Below are positions 10,706 to 21,506 of a stretch of DNA of 64,000 nucleotides, piece by piece. This DNA comes from Ceratothoa steindachneri. Taxonomy: Eukaryota > Arthropoda > Malacostraca > Isopoda > Cymothoidae. The stretch is taken from positions 50,057,473 to 50,121,472 of the forward strand of contig OZ018338.1 in assembly GCA_963969495.1 (NCBI GenBank). Direction: 5' to 3'. The position numbers were made by a program, and so were the translations under genes. How positions within the stretch are numbered: the first letter of the stretch is position 1; the number at the start of each line of letters is the position of its first letter. Below the pieces are notes generated by a model. That model ran no database searches and was not told where the DNA came from. It was given only the letters and a program-made list of their open reading frames with translations.

Positions 10706-11988
10706 TGTGATAGAACGGTCTGAGGCCGCTTGAATTCAGCCGCTATCACATGTTTAGAAACACATGCTACCCACGTGCATCTGCGAGAGGAAGTAGAGCG
10801 CCTTATCGCCCACCTTAGCCAATATTTAATCAAGGAGCTTCATTCCCCCGTTTCGCCTCCATACGTCGATCTCGCCAGATTGAGTTAGGCTTATGGGCAG
10901 ATAAGGTATTTTCCCAGGAGTGACCAGGGCATTTCCCCGAAGTCCCCCACTCAATTATCCCCTACGCCATGGAGACGGCTCCGGGTATTTATACATAGCT
11001 TTCCCCGATTGAAGCAGATCAGATCCAGATTATCTTCGCGAGGCATCACGCCGATCCGGTATCCCTTATGCACCATAAGAACTCTATACCTCGAGAAATC
11101 CCTTATTGTCCAGAAGAGGACAATATACCTTGAGTGCCAAGCTTCGCGCCTTCCAGACGCCAAGTCAACAAGGCCCCCTGCTGTTCAGAAAGAGAACAAC
11201 GTTAGAACAGCCATTGTTCTTTGAGCCCGTTGACAAGAGACGGTTCTCACCCCCCCTGTTGTTCAGAAATAGAACAAAGTTAGAACAGCCATTGTTCTTC
11301 AAGCCCGTTTGTCAAGAAACGGTTTTCGTTCCCAAAGACATCACGTCAGGATAATTTAATTCCCCCTTTTTGACGTTCTTCAAGAGAACGCTTGGTTTCA
11401 ACAATAACCTCCATTGTTCATCTAGAACATCCACGATTTGCTGTCACAAAGATCGCTCGTACCTCCAAACCCCACTTCGCTCTCCCTCTTCGAAGACAGT
11501 CCTTCCCCTTTGCTAAGGACAACCTCCCGAAGAACCCTTCTGCTGGAAATCGCCAGTGGACCGAAGATTCCTTCGCATCGTCTTCCTCTGCACAACAACT
11601 TTGTAATTACGTAAGCTGAGCATTACCTTTAATCATCTAACCTTTTGTCAACGCTACCCTGTGCTTTAAATGGTTTAGCGAACCATCCCCCTCCCCTTTA
11701 ATTTTTATTTGTTTACCTTTTTAAATCTCTCCAAATCTTAATATTCGGATTAGTCAGATATTCCCACGACCCTTTCCATTCTCCGTTTATGTAACATTTT
11801 CTTTTTGTGTGTTGTTGATAGTTTAATTAATAAAACTCTATTATTATCCTTGAGCTCCGTTCCACTTCTTAAGCATATTGAAGATAAATAACCTCGGTAA
11901 ATCAGATTACCACGCACTCGAAATATTAGAATAACTCCCTCAACGAATAGTTATATATGGTATATCGTCGAGAGCCTATTCTACGACA
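10706..11988 (+). mobile_element. Solo LTR-like element, copy 1 (1283 bp, TSD GAAAT)
   Basis: It begins TGTGATAGAACGG and ends CTACGACA, and is flanked by a perfect 5-bp duplication GAAAT (10701-10705 and 11989-11993). The same sequence recurs at 42160-43462. The first 45 bp form a hairpin (TGTGATAG with CTATCACA). A TATTTATA string near 10985 and an AATAAAACTC string near 11829 are placed like a promoter and a polyadenylation signal, as expected for U3-R-U5. No coding sequence is present. TG...CA ends and a 5-bp TSD fit a solo LTR of a Gypsy, BEL or Copia type; its internal region is not in this window. A non-autonomous DNA element is less likely because the terminal inverted similarity is short. 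Confidence 0.82.
11179..11325 (+). repeat. Internal 78-bp direct repeats (2 units) in LTR copy 1
   Basis: Two units start TG(C/T)TGTTCAGAAA near 11179 and 11257. Each runs through CATTGTTCTT and GCCCGTT to a GGTTCTC or GGTTTTC string. The second LTR copy has four units, so unit number varies between copies. Confidence 0.85.
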
Positions 11989-11993
11989 GAAAT

Positions 11994-12771
11994 AAAGTTT
12001 TAGATGGGTCAACTGTTTTACTTGGCGCAGATTTTATAATTTGATAGGGAAGATGGGGGGTTTTCTTTTTAGCGAAGAACTACTCATTTGGGGCAAATAT
12101 CTGTAGAAAAAGATAGGAAACGATCCTTAAATTGACCGATAAATGTCTGGAAGTAGTACTAAATGTGACTAAATTACTTAGTATATTAGGGGGCAGCGAA
12201 CCTTCCACGACAATAAAGTACGATTGATTTATTTTACATCTGAAAACTATCAGGACCAAATGCCCGCGTTTTCTTTCATTGCAATTTGCATAAGTAAACT
12301 CTCTGTGTCAAATCTACCATTTCAATTAAAGATGTATTAAATCACAATACTTTTAGTAATAAAGGTATATAACATAAAATACTTAAAAATACCTTATTGA
12401 AAATAAAAATTGGACACATAGGGACATAAAACTTAATGAAAATGTTCAAAGCAAGAGAGGAACGTACATGAAAGGTTTTTATGTTACTTAAACATGTAAC
12501 ATAGTTACTTGTGACTCCGTTACTAAAAATCATATTCGTTACCCGCACTGCACTACTACAAAGTAACTTCGTTGTCCCTACCCTCTTACAAGAAGTAACG
12601 AAAATTAGCGTTGTTTATACAGTATTTATTAATCAATGCTATAAAAATGCGTACTTTTATTATAGAAAGAGCTTGGTGATAAGAACGTTCCCTCCTTCAT
12701 GTCCTACTCTTCCGAATCACTTTCTTGTCCTTGAGGTCCTCCATGTCTTCAGCATGCTGGCGCTTACACTG
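11994..12771. other. No recognisable gene
   Basis: AT-rich sequence with only short frames (such as 87 codons at 12511-12774) that lack recognisable domains. Confidence 0.45.
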
Positions 12772-13216
12772 TAATTAATAATTATAGTTAGTAATTAATG
12801 AATACCCTCATAATATTATATTGGTTAATTTATATGCTTTCATTTAATACTTAAGTATGAATGTATGCTTTCAAGTAGGTGTCACTTCACAATCGTGCAG
12901 CATAGTTAATCTAAGTGCAAATAATCCTTAAAAAGCAATTAAAAATATACCTTAAAAAGCAAGTACAAATTAATTAATAATTATAGTTAGTAATTAATGA
13001 ATACCCTCATAATATTATATTGGTTAATTTATATGCTTTCATTTAATACTTAAGTATGAATGTGTATGCTTTCAAGTAGGTGTCACTTCACAATCGTGCA
13101 GCATAGTTAATCTAAGTGCAAATAATCCTTAAAAAGCAATTAAAAATAAACCTTAAAAAGCAAGTACAAATAAACCTTAAAAAGCAAGTACGAATAAGCC
13201 TTTAAGAAGCAAGTAC
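12772..13216. repeat. 199-bp tandem duplication followed by 24-bp short repeats
   Basis: The block starting TAATTAATAATTATAG at 12772 is repeated almost identically from 12971 (period 199 bp; the second unit has a 2-bp insertion). Its end is a 24-bp motif built on CCTTAAAAAGCAAGTAC, which continues after the second unit near 13172 and 13196. High identity between units points to a recent duplication. Confidence 0.93.
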
Positions 13217-13559
13217 ATTCAATGTAATATTTTTAGCTCTATTTAAGTTAAGTAAAAAAATGAGACTCTCAGAGCTGGCATGGGGGTGAAAGCTCTCTTC
13301 TCCGTTATCATTGTCGTCACCTTGCCCTGGATTTTGAACTTGAGGCTTGGGCGAGGACGTCAATGGTGCTTATTAGTCCGTCTAGTTGCCATCTGTTTAA
13401 ATCATTTGTCGTTAGACCTCTTTGTGTGTCACACGTTCTAAGATGATCCATCATCCACACCATACCACACCTAGACTTAGTAAATATTTTGCAACTAAAG
13501 ATGTGTGTAGATCAGATTATAAATTTAGCCCAGACTATTCATCTACGGTTGATTTCTTC

Positions 13560-14365
13560 GATCGTGTTCGTCGACTTATTCATGAACACTCAATTGATCG
13601 GACTGAATTTCGAAATAGTGGGTCAGTCCAACCACCTTTCAACTATAATAACGGGTTTCCCATTGTTTTAGGTAGTTTTTTCAGCGAAGAAGCCATGAAT
13701 AGGAGTGTGTCCTTAAAAATTATGTCCTGAACGAGCTCTATCTTAAAAATCTTTTGTCCCTGCTTCATTGGATGCGAAGTAAAGAGATTAGGATTAAAAT
13801 GTTGAAGCAGTTCGTCATAGATAAATTGGGCATCGAATTTGGCATTGTTATGTGCCATCACATATGTTTTCACATTTTCTCTCAATCCTCTTATTCGTAT
13901 TAGTTCTTCTATAAAGGGTTTACAAGGGGAGTTTTCACCATCTCTTTGAAAAATCTTTGTTCGTGTACCACAGTTCTTACATTTGTTATATGTTTCATTC
14001 TCATTATCAAAACAGAGTTCACAGATTATTTGCATAACCAATATATAAGGAAAAAGTATAAATGATCCCACTTCTTTATAGGTTTCAATGTCATAATATA
14101 CGGCATTCCATTTCTTAACTATCGACTTCTTCGATCTCTTCATCCAGCACGTATGCTCTGCTCCATCCGTTTTATAGTATGTATAACATTTAGAGCAGAA
14201 CAACTTCTCATTCCGTTTGCACCCTGCATGATTATATAGTTACATCTAAGACACATGCTAATCTTCACACAAGTATGAAGCTTTTTGTGCGTATCAAAAC
14301 ATGATTAACTATAGAATGAGCGATTACATTCATTACATAAAATCCCTCGAATTCTTTCTCCACCT
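13560..14365 (-). pseudogene. Polinton/Maverick-type protein-primed DNA polymerase B, exonuclease part
   Basis: Read on the minus strand, a 186-codon frame (14203-13643) carries the type B2 polymerase exonuclease: ExoI YYDIET near its residue 36, a CX2C...CX2C pair, and an ExoII-type block AHNNAKFDAQF, followed by LKKLPKT, the family's usual lead-in to the polymerase domain. Upstream in another frame (14365-14210) are Cys/His pairs such as CNECNRSF and CSKCYTYY, which match the zinc-rich N-terminal region of Polinton polymerases. Palm motifs were not found; the frame breaks near 13640. Such polymerases replicate Polinton/Maverick or related adintovirus-like DNA. No capsid, integrase or protease gene of that kind was seen nearby, so this is an isolated fragment. 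Confidence 0.82.
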
Positions 14366-14879
14366 GCATGTCACCAAGGATGGTAGTGACCAATGATAGG
14401 GGGCGGGGAGGAGACTTGAGTGCGAATCCATGTGCGTGTGTACGTATCAGGATACGTACATAAGATACCGAATTTGTGTGCACTTGACTCTTCACCTACA
14501 ATACTACTGAGGACCACCCCTTCATGTCGCTTTATGGCTTCCCTGTCGAAGGAAGTCAATGACTATCTTCTTATGCTTCCTCTATGGGAGACTCTACATC
14601 TATCATACAATCTTCGCTGCCAAAAGCCACCCAAGAGTGCCCTGCTGAAGTTTCAAACCATTCAGCAGCTACTAGTCTCAGAACTGTTTCTCATCTGGAA
14701 AATTCACGGAAGCCTCCACACTCTAACATCACTATTCATCAATCGGCCAATCTATTAGAACTAACAACTGTATTTCCGGATGAAATATCGAGCGTAACCT
14801 AATCTCTTTAGGGTCGTCAGTCTCCTCTCCACACCTGATCTTTGGCGCCCTCTGACTGGGCTACCAGTTCTACTTCAAA
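14366..14879. other. No recognisable gene
   Basis: Between the polymerase fragment and the Gypsy protease-like piece. Plus-strand frames at 14420-14802 are proline/serine-rich without recognisable domains; they could be decayed gag of the Gypsy fragment that follows, but nothing supports that directly. Confidence 0.35.
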
Positions 14880-15510
14880 GGAAGTCTTTCCCCCTGGGAC
14901 TGCATCAACCTGCGTCCGCACACAACATGGGGGCTATGCAGGGCTCGAACCGCTGCCTCTTCATCGGGATCCAGAAATGGGACTCAACTTCCTCGATGGC
15001 AGCGGTTCTATCGTCTCCATACTTACGGCATCACCTCAGAACAAACATTGACCTCCGATGGTCTCTATCTTTCTCAGACGGTCTCTCCCTTGGTTATTTT
15101 TAGTTGCTATCGTCGGCTCATCCATTGTAAGGGCCGACATCCTGAAACACTTACCGCTTTACCTAGACTTAGAAGGGCGTGCTCTCGCGCACTGTGAGTC
15201 CGACTTATATTCAGATCACTCCTTGTTCCCGCGACCCGCGGTTCACTCTCGCCGCGCCTGTTTCAGCACTTGACTTGCCAAAGTTTCACATGCATCTTTA
15301 TAGCTGTGCATGCTAATTACAGTGCATATCTTGCATCTTTTCCAGACCAAACCTACTCCGGTTGGGTGTACAGCCACAAAAGTACTCTACCAAAGGAAAC
15401 AGTCATTCACCGACCACATACAGCCTCTCGCCCTGCAAAAATGACGATTCAAATCTGCGGCCCGCTCATACAGTGTCCTGTAGTGGTTGCTACTTCAATT
15501 TTTCACATAT
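14880..15510 (+). pseudogene. Ty3/Gypsy fragment: retropepsin and pro-RT linker
   Basis: The frame from 14842 includes RDPEMGLNFLDGSGS near 14980, resembling a Gypsy aspartic protease lead-in with a distorted D-S/T-G site, followed by SIVSILTA. After a stop, a frame at 15058 has SIVRADILKHLPLYLDLEGR, the usual C-terminal protease block (IGADFL...LVDL type). Next a frame at 15270 has LASFPDQT and a VIHRPHTASRP block, which correspond to the FPxLT and VxHxIxTxGxP linker before the RT in arthropod Gypsy elements. Each part is individually weak but their order and spacing are right. RT itself was not recognised downstream. The catalytic site appears destroyed. Confidence 0.6.
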
Positions 15511-15519
15511 CATACTAAA

Positions 15520-17280
15520 CGATCGACTATAACTTGCTATCTTCAGACCCAGTTAACGACACAGTCATTACAAGCTTATTGAAAAAGACGTCACAAACAT
15601 TCAATTGGCTTCCTTCTCTCTTAGAATACTGACTGACATCTTAAACCAGCACACCCCGCCCCCGGACCATCAAACGACCAAAAGGTCTATTCTGAGGTGT
15701 GCCTCGCCGCAATCGAAGTTTCTCTTTACGACCAAATATAGCGTCAGATTTCTGTTCAGTGACATTATTTCATGACAGAAACAGACTTTTCCACACGGCA
15801 CCCTACGGCAAAAAAATACCTGGTTTGCTATCTAACAGTATCTAACCCCGATCTAGCTAGGTCTTCTGATGCAGCCAGCAATCGCTGACAACACCATAGT
15901 GGAGACACATAGCAACCTCTCGCCACCCGTGGCCTATTAATTCTCGCATCGGCGAGAGAGGGACCGTATTATTGTTGACGCAACTTACTCGCTCGGCTGC
16001 TATCGTCGCTCCACTGCAGTCTAGCCTTCACCTCAATATCACAGAAAGCTCTCCATCCACGCTAGCTCCAAGGTCAATGAGTTGAAAGCAACCAAGAAGA
16101 ATTACAATGTTAGACCTCTTTAATAAAGACAAATTGTGAGCGTGTTTACTTAACCAACCACTCCAGACGTTTGGCCTCGTGAGAAATAATTGTCGAATTC
16201 TTCCTACAGCCAATGAGTTAAATGAAACTTTGGGAAAAGTTGTTAATATTGTGAGCTCCATTCGAGAAAAGGCAATGCTGCTTCGATAATTTGGGCGTAT
16301 TAGCATTATGTATGGTGATATAATTAGCGTGGATTTGCCGTATTTCTTGCAAGTCATTGCTAAGTAGTAAACAAAATATTATTTTTACTAAAGCGAAAAA
16401 ATTAATTTGTTTTCGCAGAAGGAATCATCAATATGCAATATGTTAAAAATGTTAAAAAAATGTCTAGTTTCTTTGTAATATATAATTATAGAACTAAATG
16501 AGTTAAACGCCTAGCTAGTTGCAAGGTAAAAAGAGACCTATATATGACATGCGGGGAAAAATCACTGATTACATAGGACACAATTTTTCAAGTCCCTGTT
16601 TGCTCCTTCAAAACTTTCTGAAGAACAATCTTCTCACTTAGCAAAGGTTACTAATGATCAATAGTATATCTATGAATCGCATAAAGAATACAAATTTATT
16701 GTAGAACTATTAATCAAAGAATGCAACTAAGATGACATCACCCTGAAAATAGCTTTTCAACCTGACTCTTTTGAGGTATCTAATGGACCAGAAGAGCAAC
16801 AGATGGACTTAATGAAGCTCTGCAAATGACATTTTGCAGTCTCCCTTTGATGGCAAAAAATCCCTTTGATTAATGGGAATATAGAATATCCTCACGTCGG
16901 GGAAAAATGCACGACAACTACTTTGTTGCTTCCCTACGACTTGTCGTTTTTTTCCGAATTATTGTAACCGACACAAATTCAAACATATTTGAGGCCCAAA
17001 TTGCAGATATCTCGCTTTATATTAGAATTAGATATACCACTGCTTTCTTTCCCACCAAAACAATCTTAACAAAGTTAATAAAGTGTAAGGAAAGTTTATA
17101 ATTTGTTTAAAATTGTTATCTTTTAAGTTGTATATGTCTTAAAAAGGTTCGTAGAATAATGGAACATAATTTAAATAAATAAAAAAGGACTATGTATATT
17201 TATTTTTTCAACGTAAGCTCCATCAAGGCCAAAACTGAGGACTCTGAGAATTAAACCAAGTTAAAAAGAACTTTTAACAT
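15520..17280. other. No recognisable gene
   Basis: The 109-codon minus-strand frame at 16028-16357 and the short plus frame at 16907-17101 have no recognisable domain. The part up to about 16020 is more GC-rich, like the Gypsy fragment before it, and may be decayed element DNA. Confidence 0.4.
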
Positions 17281-17288
17281 CATCAGCA

Positions 17289-17403
17289 GGAGAAAAACGA
17301 GTAACCATTTTGAAGGTTTGGAAGCAAAAACAAAGGTCGGATGACGTAGCCTCATCCGACCTTCTTTTGTTTCCAAACTCCAAAAAAGGACTCGTTTTTC
17401 TCC
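17289..17403. repeat. Long imperfect hairpin (inverted repeat)
   Basis: The outer arms are perfect over 14 bp (GGAGAAAAACGAGT at 17289 and its complement ending at 17403). The inner arms pair over about 27 bp with a few mismatches (GTTTGGAAGCAAAAAC... at 17317 against 17352-17378), leaving an 8-nt loop around 17344-17351. It could be a miniature foldback element or an RNA hairpin. Confidence 0.85.
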
Positions 17404-17544
17404 GAACCTTTTAAAGACCCCTCATATTTACTCTATGATAAAAATGTTAATCTTTTTTGTCTTTTGATATAAAATTAAATACTTAACTGAGGCCTTATTC
17501 TAGGCCACTAAAATTCAATGTAGACTTCAAACATGAAAAAAACT

Positions 17545-17680
17545 CTTGGGTTAGGGTATTATATGATAAATTGGATTAAATTTGTTTGGATGAGGTTAGA
17601 TTAGTTATGGCTAGCTTTGGTTAAAATTAAGTTAGCAATGGTTAGGTTAAGTTAGATTTGGCTATATTTGGTCAAAGTAC
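17545..17680 (+). repeat. Second degenerate TTAGG-like tract
   Basis: GGTTAGG, GGTTAGA and GTTAAG variants recur with irregular spacing, like the tract at 8838-9065. Confidence 0.45.
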
Positions 17681-17904
17681 GATGAGGTCAAAATTGCGCA
17701 AAAGCCAGTTCCATAAATTTACGTGACATTTTTTTTTAAGTTGTTATAAGAGAAAATCGATGAAGCAAAGAACTAATTGGGGAATTGATTCGATTTTAAG
17801 CTATTTCTTCAGTAGTATAACGTTGAAAAATTCGGTTAAGTGTATTATGTGTTCTATTAAAATTAAATATAATGCAAACGTAATATTTAAACTACTAGCT
17901 GAAT

Positions 17905-19215
17905 GAGATTTTACAGCATAAACTGACTTGGTTGCAGGCGTACAAGCTCTATCAACGGCACTGCAATCGCAGCAAAGTTAGGAATCATTCTGCGCTACTA
18001 TCCTACCATGCCCAAATATCTTCGACGCTCCTTGTAGTCCTTTGGTTATGGTATGTCTCCAATTTCCTCCATTTTCTTTGCCGGTGGGCAGATTCTTTAC
18101 ACCGAAATATATTGCCCTAAAAAATCTATTTCTTCCTTCGCCAGCTCGCACTTCCCTAGGAATATTCTCAGACCATCTTTGACTAGGATTTTAAAGACTT
18201 GCTCCAAATGCTTCAGGTGGTCGTCCATTTTGTCTAAATATATCAGGATGTCGTCTATATACACAAAAACGAACCCTAATATTTGAAACAGGTTGCCCAT
18301 GTGCCATTGGAAGGTGCATCTTGCATTTCGGAGCCATGATGGGAGCTTAACGTACTCCAAAAAATCAAATGGGGTTGTGACTGAAGTTTTCTCTATGTCT
18401 CTCTGATTCATAGGGATTTGATGATAGGCACGAACCAGGTCTAGCCTTGAAAAGATAATTGTGCCATAGAGGTGGTTCGTAACACTATGAATTCACGACA
18501 GCGGATACCTGTCTGGCTTTGTAATCGCATTGAGCGCACGGAAATAACCGACTACCCTGTACCTACCGGGCGACTTCTTTGGCACTATGTGAATTGGCGA
18601 AGCTCACGGTGACTTTGATGGGCACACGCCCCCCTCATTCAATAGTGTTTCAAAAGTTGCTTTGGTATCCTGTAGTTTCTCTATTGAAAGAGGCCTCAGT
18701 GATGATGGGGAAGGCTGAGCGGCTGTGGGTTGCATCTGGACCTTCTCTTCTCTCTTGGGTCACCTGCACCAGGGTTGCAGAATTTGGCGTTTTCCCCAAA
18801 TAATACATGTGACCGGCAAACTACACTTCCTTTTTCCGGAAGGGTTGCAATCCTCCTATTATATTATGCGTACTGTAATCACTATTATTTTGCATATAAT
18901 TGGGAAGATTTCCATTAGGATACGCACCTTTGGGCACTGACCCCGCACTTCCCACCGAATTATTTATATACTTATCATTCGTATCTTCATTTATATATGA
19001 CATAAACGCATTGGGCACGGAAACTGCACTGCGACCTATCCACTCACTACTACTATTTATATTAAGGCACTGCGCACTACCAAATGTTATCAGTTCATCA
19101 GCCAGTTTTCCTAATTGTGCCAGCGTGGGTTCTTTCTGACTGGCAATTACACTAGTCAACAATGATTTTGCTACTTGCGTATTAGCTTGTGATTTATACT
19201 AAATCGAGTATGCTG
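17905..19215 (-). mobile_element. Ty3/Gypsy gag-pol remnant
   Basis: Read on the minus strand. A gag C-terminal piece (19162-18821) contains LTSVIASQKEPTLAQLGKLA, a block found in arthropod Gypsy gag. After a short gap, and without a recognisable protease, come pol blocks: LRPLSIEKLQDTKATFETLL (near 18690), SPIHIVPKKSPGRYRVVGYF (near 18590), then [15 protein letters not shown] (near 18440) and the catalytic box FVYIDDILI near 18270. The RT ends with [10 protein letters not shown] near 18105 and decays into a frame-shifted RRYLGMVG and IPNFAAIAVPL (17930-18030), the usual RT-RNaseH connection. There are stops near 18490 and in the tail. The catalytic YIDD is intact, but the element is internally deleted and has no visible LTRs. 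Confidence 0.9.
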
Positions 19216-20196
19216 ATTCCAAATATGTAATCAGAATTTTTCTAGCACGTAGGGTTCCTGAGTTACACACATACTGTTTAGTTACACATATGGGCAGTGT
19301 TGTTTTGGTTACCGTAGTGAGAGGATGTGTTGTGTGTATTTGGTTCCTGCGATACACTCCTGCTTTATCATGTTGTCAAATTTAACCATTATAGTAGTGA
19401 TGTTAAACAGTATTTACATACAGTGATTAGTTGCATTTTTCTATCAGATTTATCTCGCAATTAATTTGTAGATGAAATAAGATTGTGCAAAAGTATATAA
19501 CAGGATATATACAAACTAAGTTGAAAACATGAATCGGCGAGGATGTATAAATAGCCCAGACAACTTTTGTTATATCTGTGGAAGATATACTTTAAGCAAC
19601 TAGCGGAAATATTTAACTAAAAGAGTTAAAACTACATACAATTATTATTTTGGTTGTAAAGTTGGTGACCAAGACAAGCCCTGGGCAACTCACAAATCTT
19701 GTACTGTGTGTTATACGGGGCTCACACAGTGTTTAAATGACAAACGGAAAGGTATGCCTTATGCTGTATCAATGGTGAGGCGTAAGCCAACAAACCATGT
19801 TTTTGATTGCTGCTTTTGTATGACAAATATTGCGGGATTCTCAAATAAGAACAAGTAAAAAATTGTATATCCAGATTGTAAGTAAGCTAAAAAAACAGTC
19901 GCCCATAATATGGAGATGCCAATCCCAGTTCCTCTATCAGCTAGTGCAGTTAAAGAAGATGATTCGTCGCCTGGAGAGGAGGATATCAATGACGATGAAA
20001 TGCATGAGGATGATTCTAAGTAAAAGAAGATCCAGTTGATAAATCAAAAAAGATTGAATGATTTGGTGAGGGATTCGTCATTGTCAAAGGAGAACGCAGA
20101 AGTGTTCGGCTCCAGACTACAGCAATGGAATCTTCTAGAGGACGGTGCAAAAATATCTACTTTCCGTAAACGCCATGAGGACTTAACTGCCTTCTA

Positions 20197-21506
20197 AAGG
20201 GTGTTCCATTAAGACGGATCGAAGTTAGCAGTAAATAAAACAGTGTTATTGGTGAAAATTTATTGATTTCACTATTGCATCCTGTTATTTGAGTCATGGC
20301 AATTATGTGTGATTTATAATATCGCCTAAATGTCCGCCAGGGCTTCGGTGGCACGCCTCCACTCGATGCTCATAAATTTTGATGACTTCTCGGCATAGTT
20401 GCTCCTCGATCTCACCAATATGCCTTATCATCTCATCCTTCAGCTGTTTAATTGTTGTTGGCTTGTTGGCATAGACCTTACTTTTAAAATTAACCCAAAG
20501 AAAGAAATCTAAGGGCGTCAAGTCACACGATTGTAATGGCCAATTGACCTCGCTGTTTCGAGAGATGATGCGACCTGGGAACTTCTCATTCAATAAAGCC
20601 ATTGTTGCATTGGCTGTGTGGCATGTGGCGCCATTCTGTTGAAACCACAAATCTTCGACATCCATAGAATTCAATTCAGGCCATAAAAAATTAGTTATCA
20701 TGGCACGGTATCCCTCACCTGTCACCGTAACAGAATTCCCGGCATCATTTTCGAAGAAATACGGCCCAATGATTCCGCTAGCAAAAAATGCACACCAAAC
20801 AGTGACCTTTTGTGGATGCAGTGGCTTTTCAACAATCTTCTTGAGATTTTCATCAGCACAAATGCGATAATTCTGCTTATTAACGAATCAACCAAGATGA
20901 AAATGGGCTTCATCACTAAAGATGATTTTTTGAGAAAAATCATCATCGGCTTGTCTTTGCTCGTGCACCCAATTGACGAATGTACGGCGCTTTAAATGGT
21001 CAGCAGTCTTCAGTTCTTGTGTCAATTGAGTTTTGTAAGCGTGTAGAGACAAATATTTTGTCAAAATTCGATATAACGTTGTTGTGGAGAGGTTCAATTT
21101 CTGCGCGCGATGACAAAAAGAGGTATCTGGAGGATCTTCGCCCACATTATCGCGCATTGCAGCAATGTTTTCAGATGAAGGGCGTAAACGAGCACGCAAT
21201 GGAGTTTTCATATCCGCCACCGACCCCGTTTGTTTGAATTTACAAACAATTTTTCCAATTGCACTCTCGGTTGGTCGATTATGTGACCCCCAAAATCGCG
21301 AAGTGCCCGAAATGCGTTTCTGTTTGAACGTCCATTTATTTTCGTAATAAGCTTCGATAACTTTAACACATTGTTCGATTGTTAATCTTTCCATGATTGA
21401 AATTGCCAAAGACTGAAATTGTTAAATCTGAAAGAAAAATAAAAAATCATTAGACGCTTAAACTTAACTCACATTTAAAATCGGTCCAAGTTATTGGAAC
21501 ACCCGT
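20197..21506 (-). mobile_element. Mariner-like DNA transposon (DD41D type), 1310 bp
   Basis: The ends are imperfect terminal inverted repeats: A(A/C)GGGTGTTCCA at both termini, flanked by the TA target duplication (20195-20196 and 21507-21508). Removing the element and one TA rejoins the host frame exactly across TTC-TAT-AAG, proving insertion into the repeated ORF. A single transposase reading fills the interior on the minus strand. The element is young relative to its host because its own frame is nearly open. Confidence 0.96.
20303..21409 (-). pseudogene. Mariner transposase (DD41D), one premature stop
   Basis: About 368 codons from ATG at 21409 to the stop near 20303, in one frame apart from a TGA at 20885-20887, where Trp would be expected (after FHLG). 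The N-terminal helix-turn-helix region includes QCVKVIEAYYENKW and RPTESAIGKIVCKF. Catalytic boxes: FSDEAHF (first Asp present), QQNGATCH where QQDGATCH is expected (second Asp changed to Asn) and SCDLTPLDFF (third Asp present). Forty-one residues separate the second and third catalytic positions, which defines DD41D (rosa-like) mariners. The transposase binds the terminal repeats and cuts at TA. With the stop and the Asn change this copy should be inactive, though it could still be mobilised in trans. Confidence 0.93.

Noticed and set aside
16028..16357. A 109-codon minus-strand gene
   Set aside because: No recognisable domain and no supporting context; length is compatible with chance.
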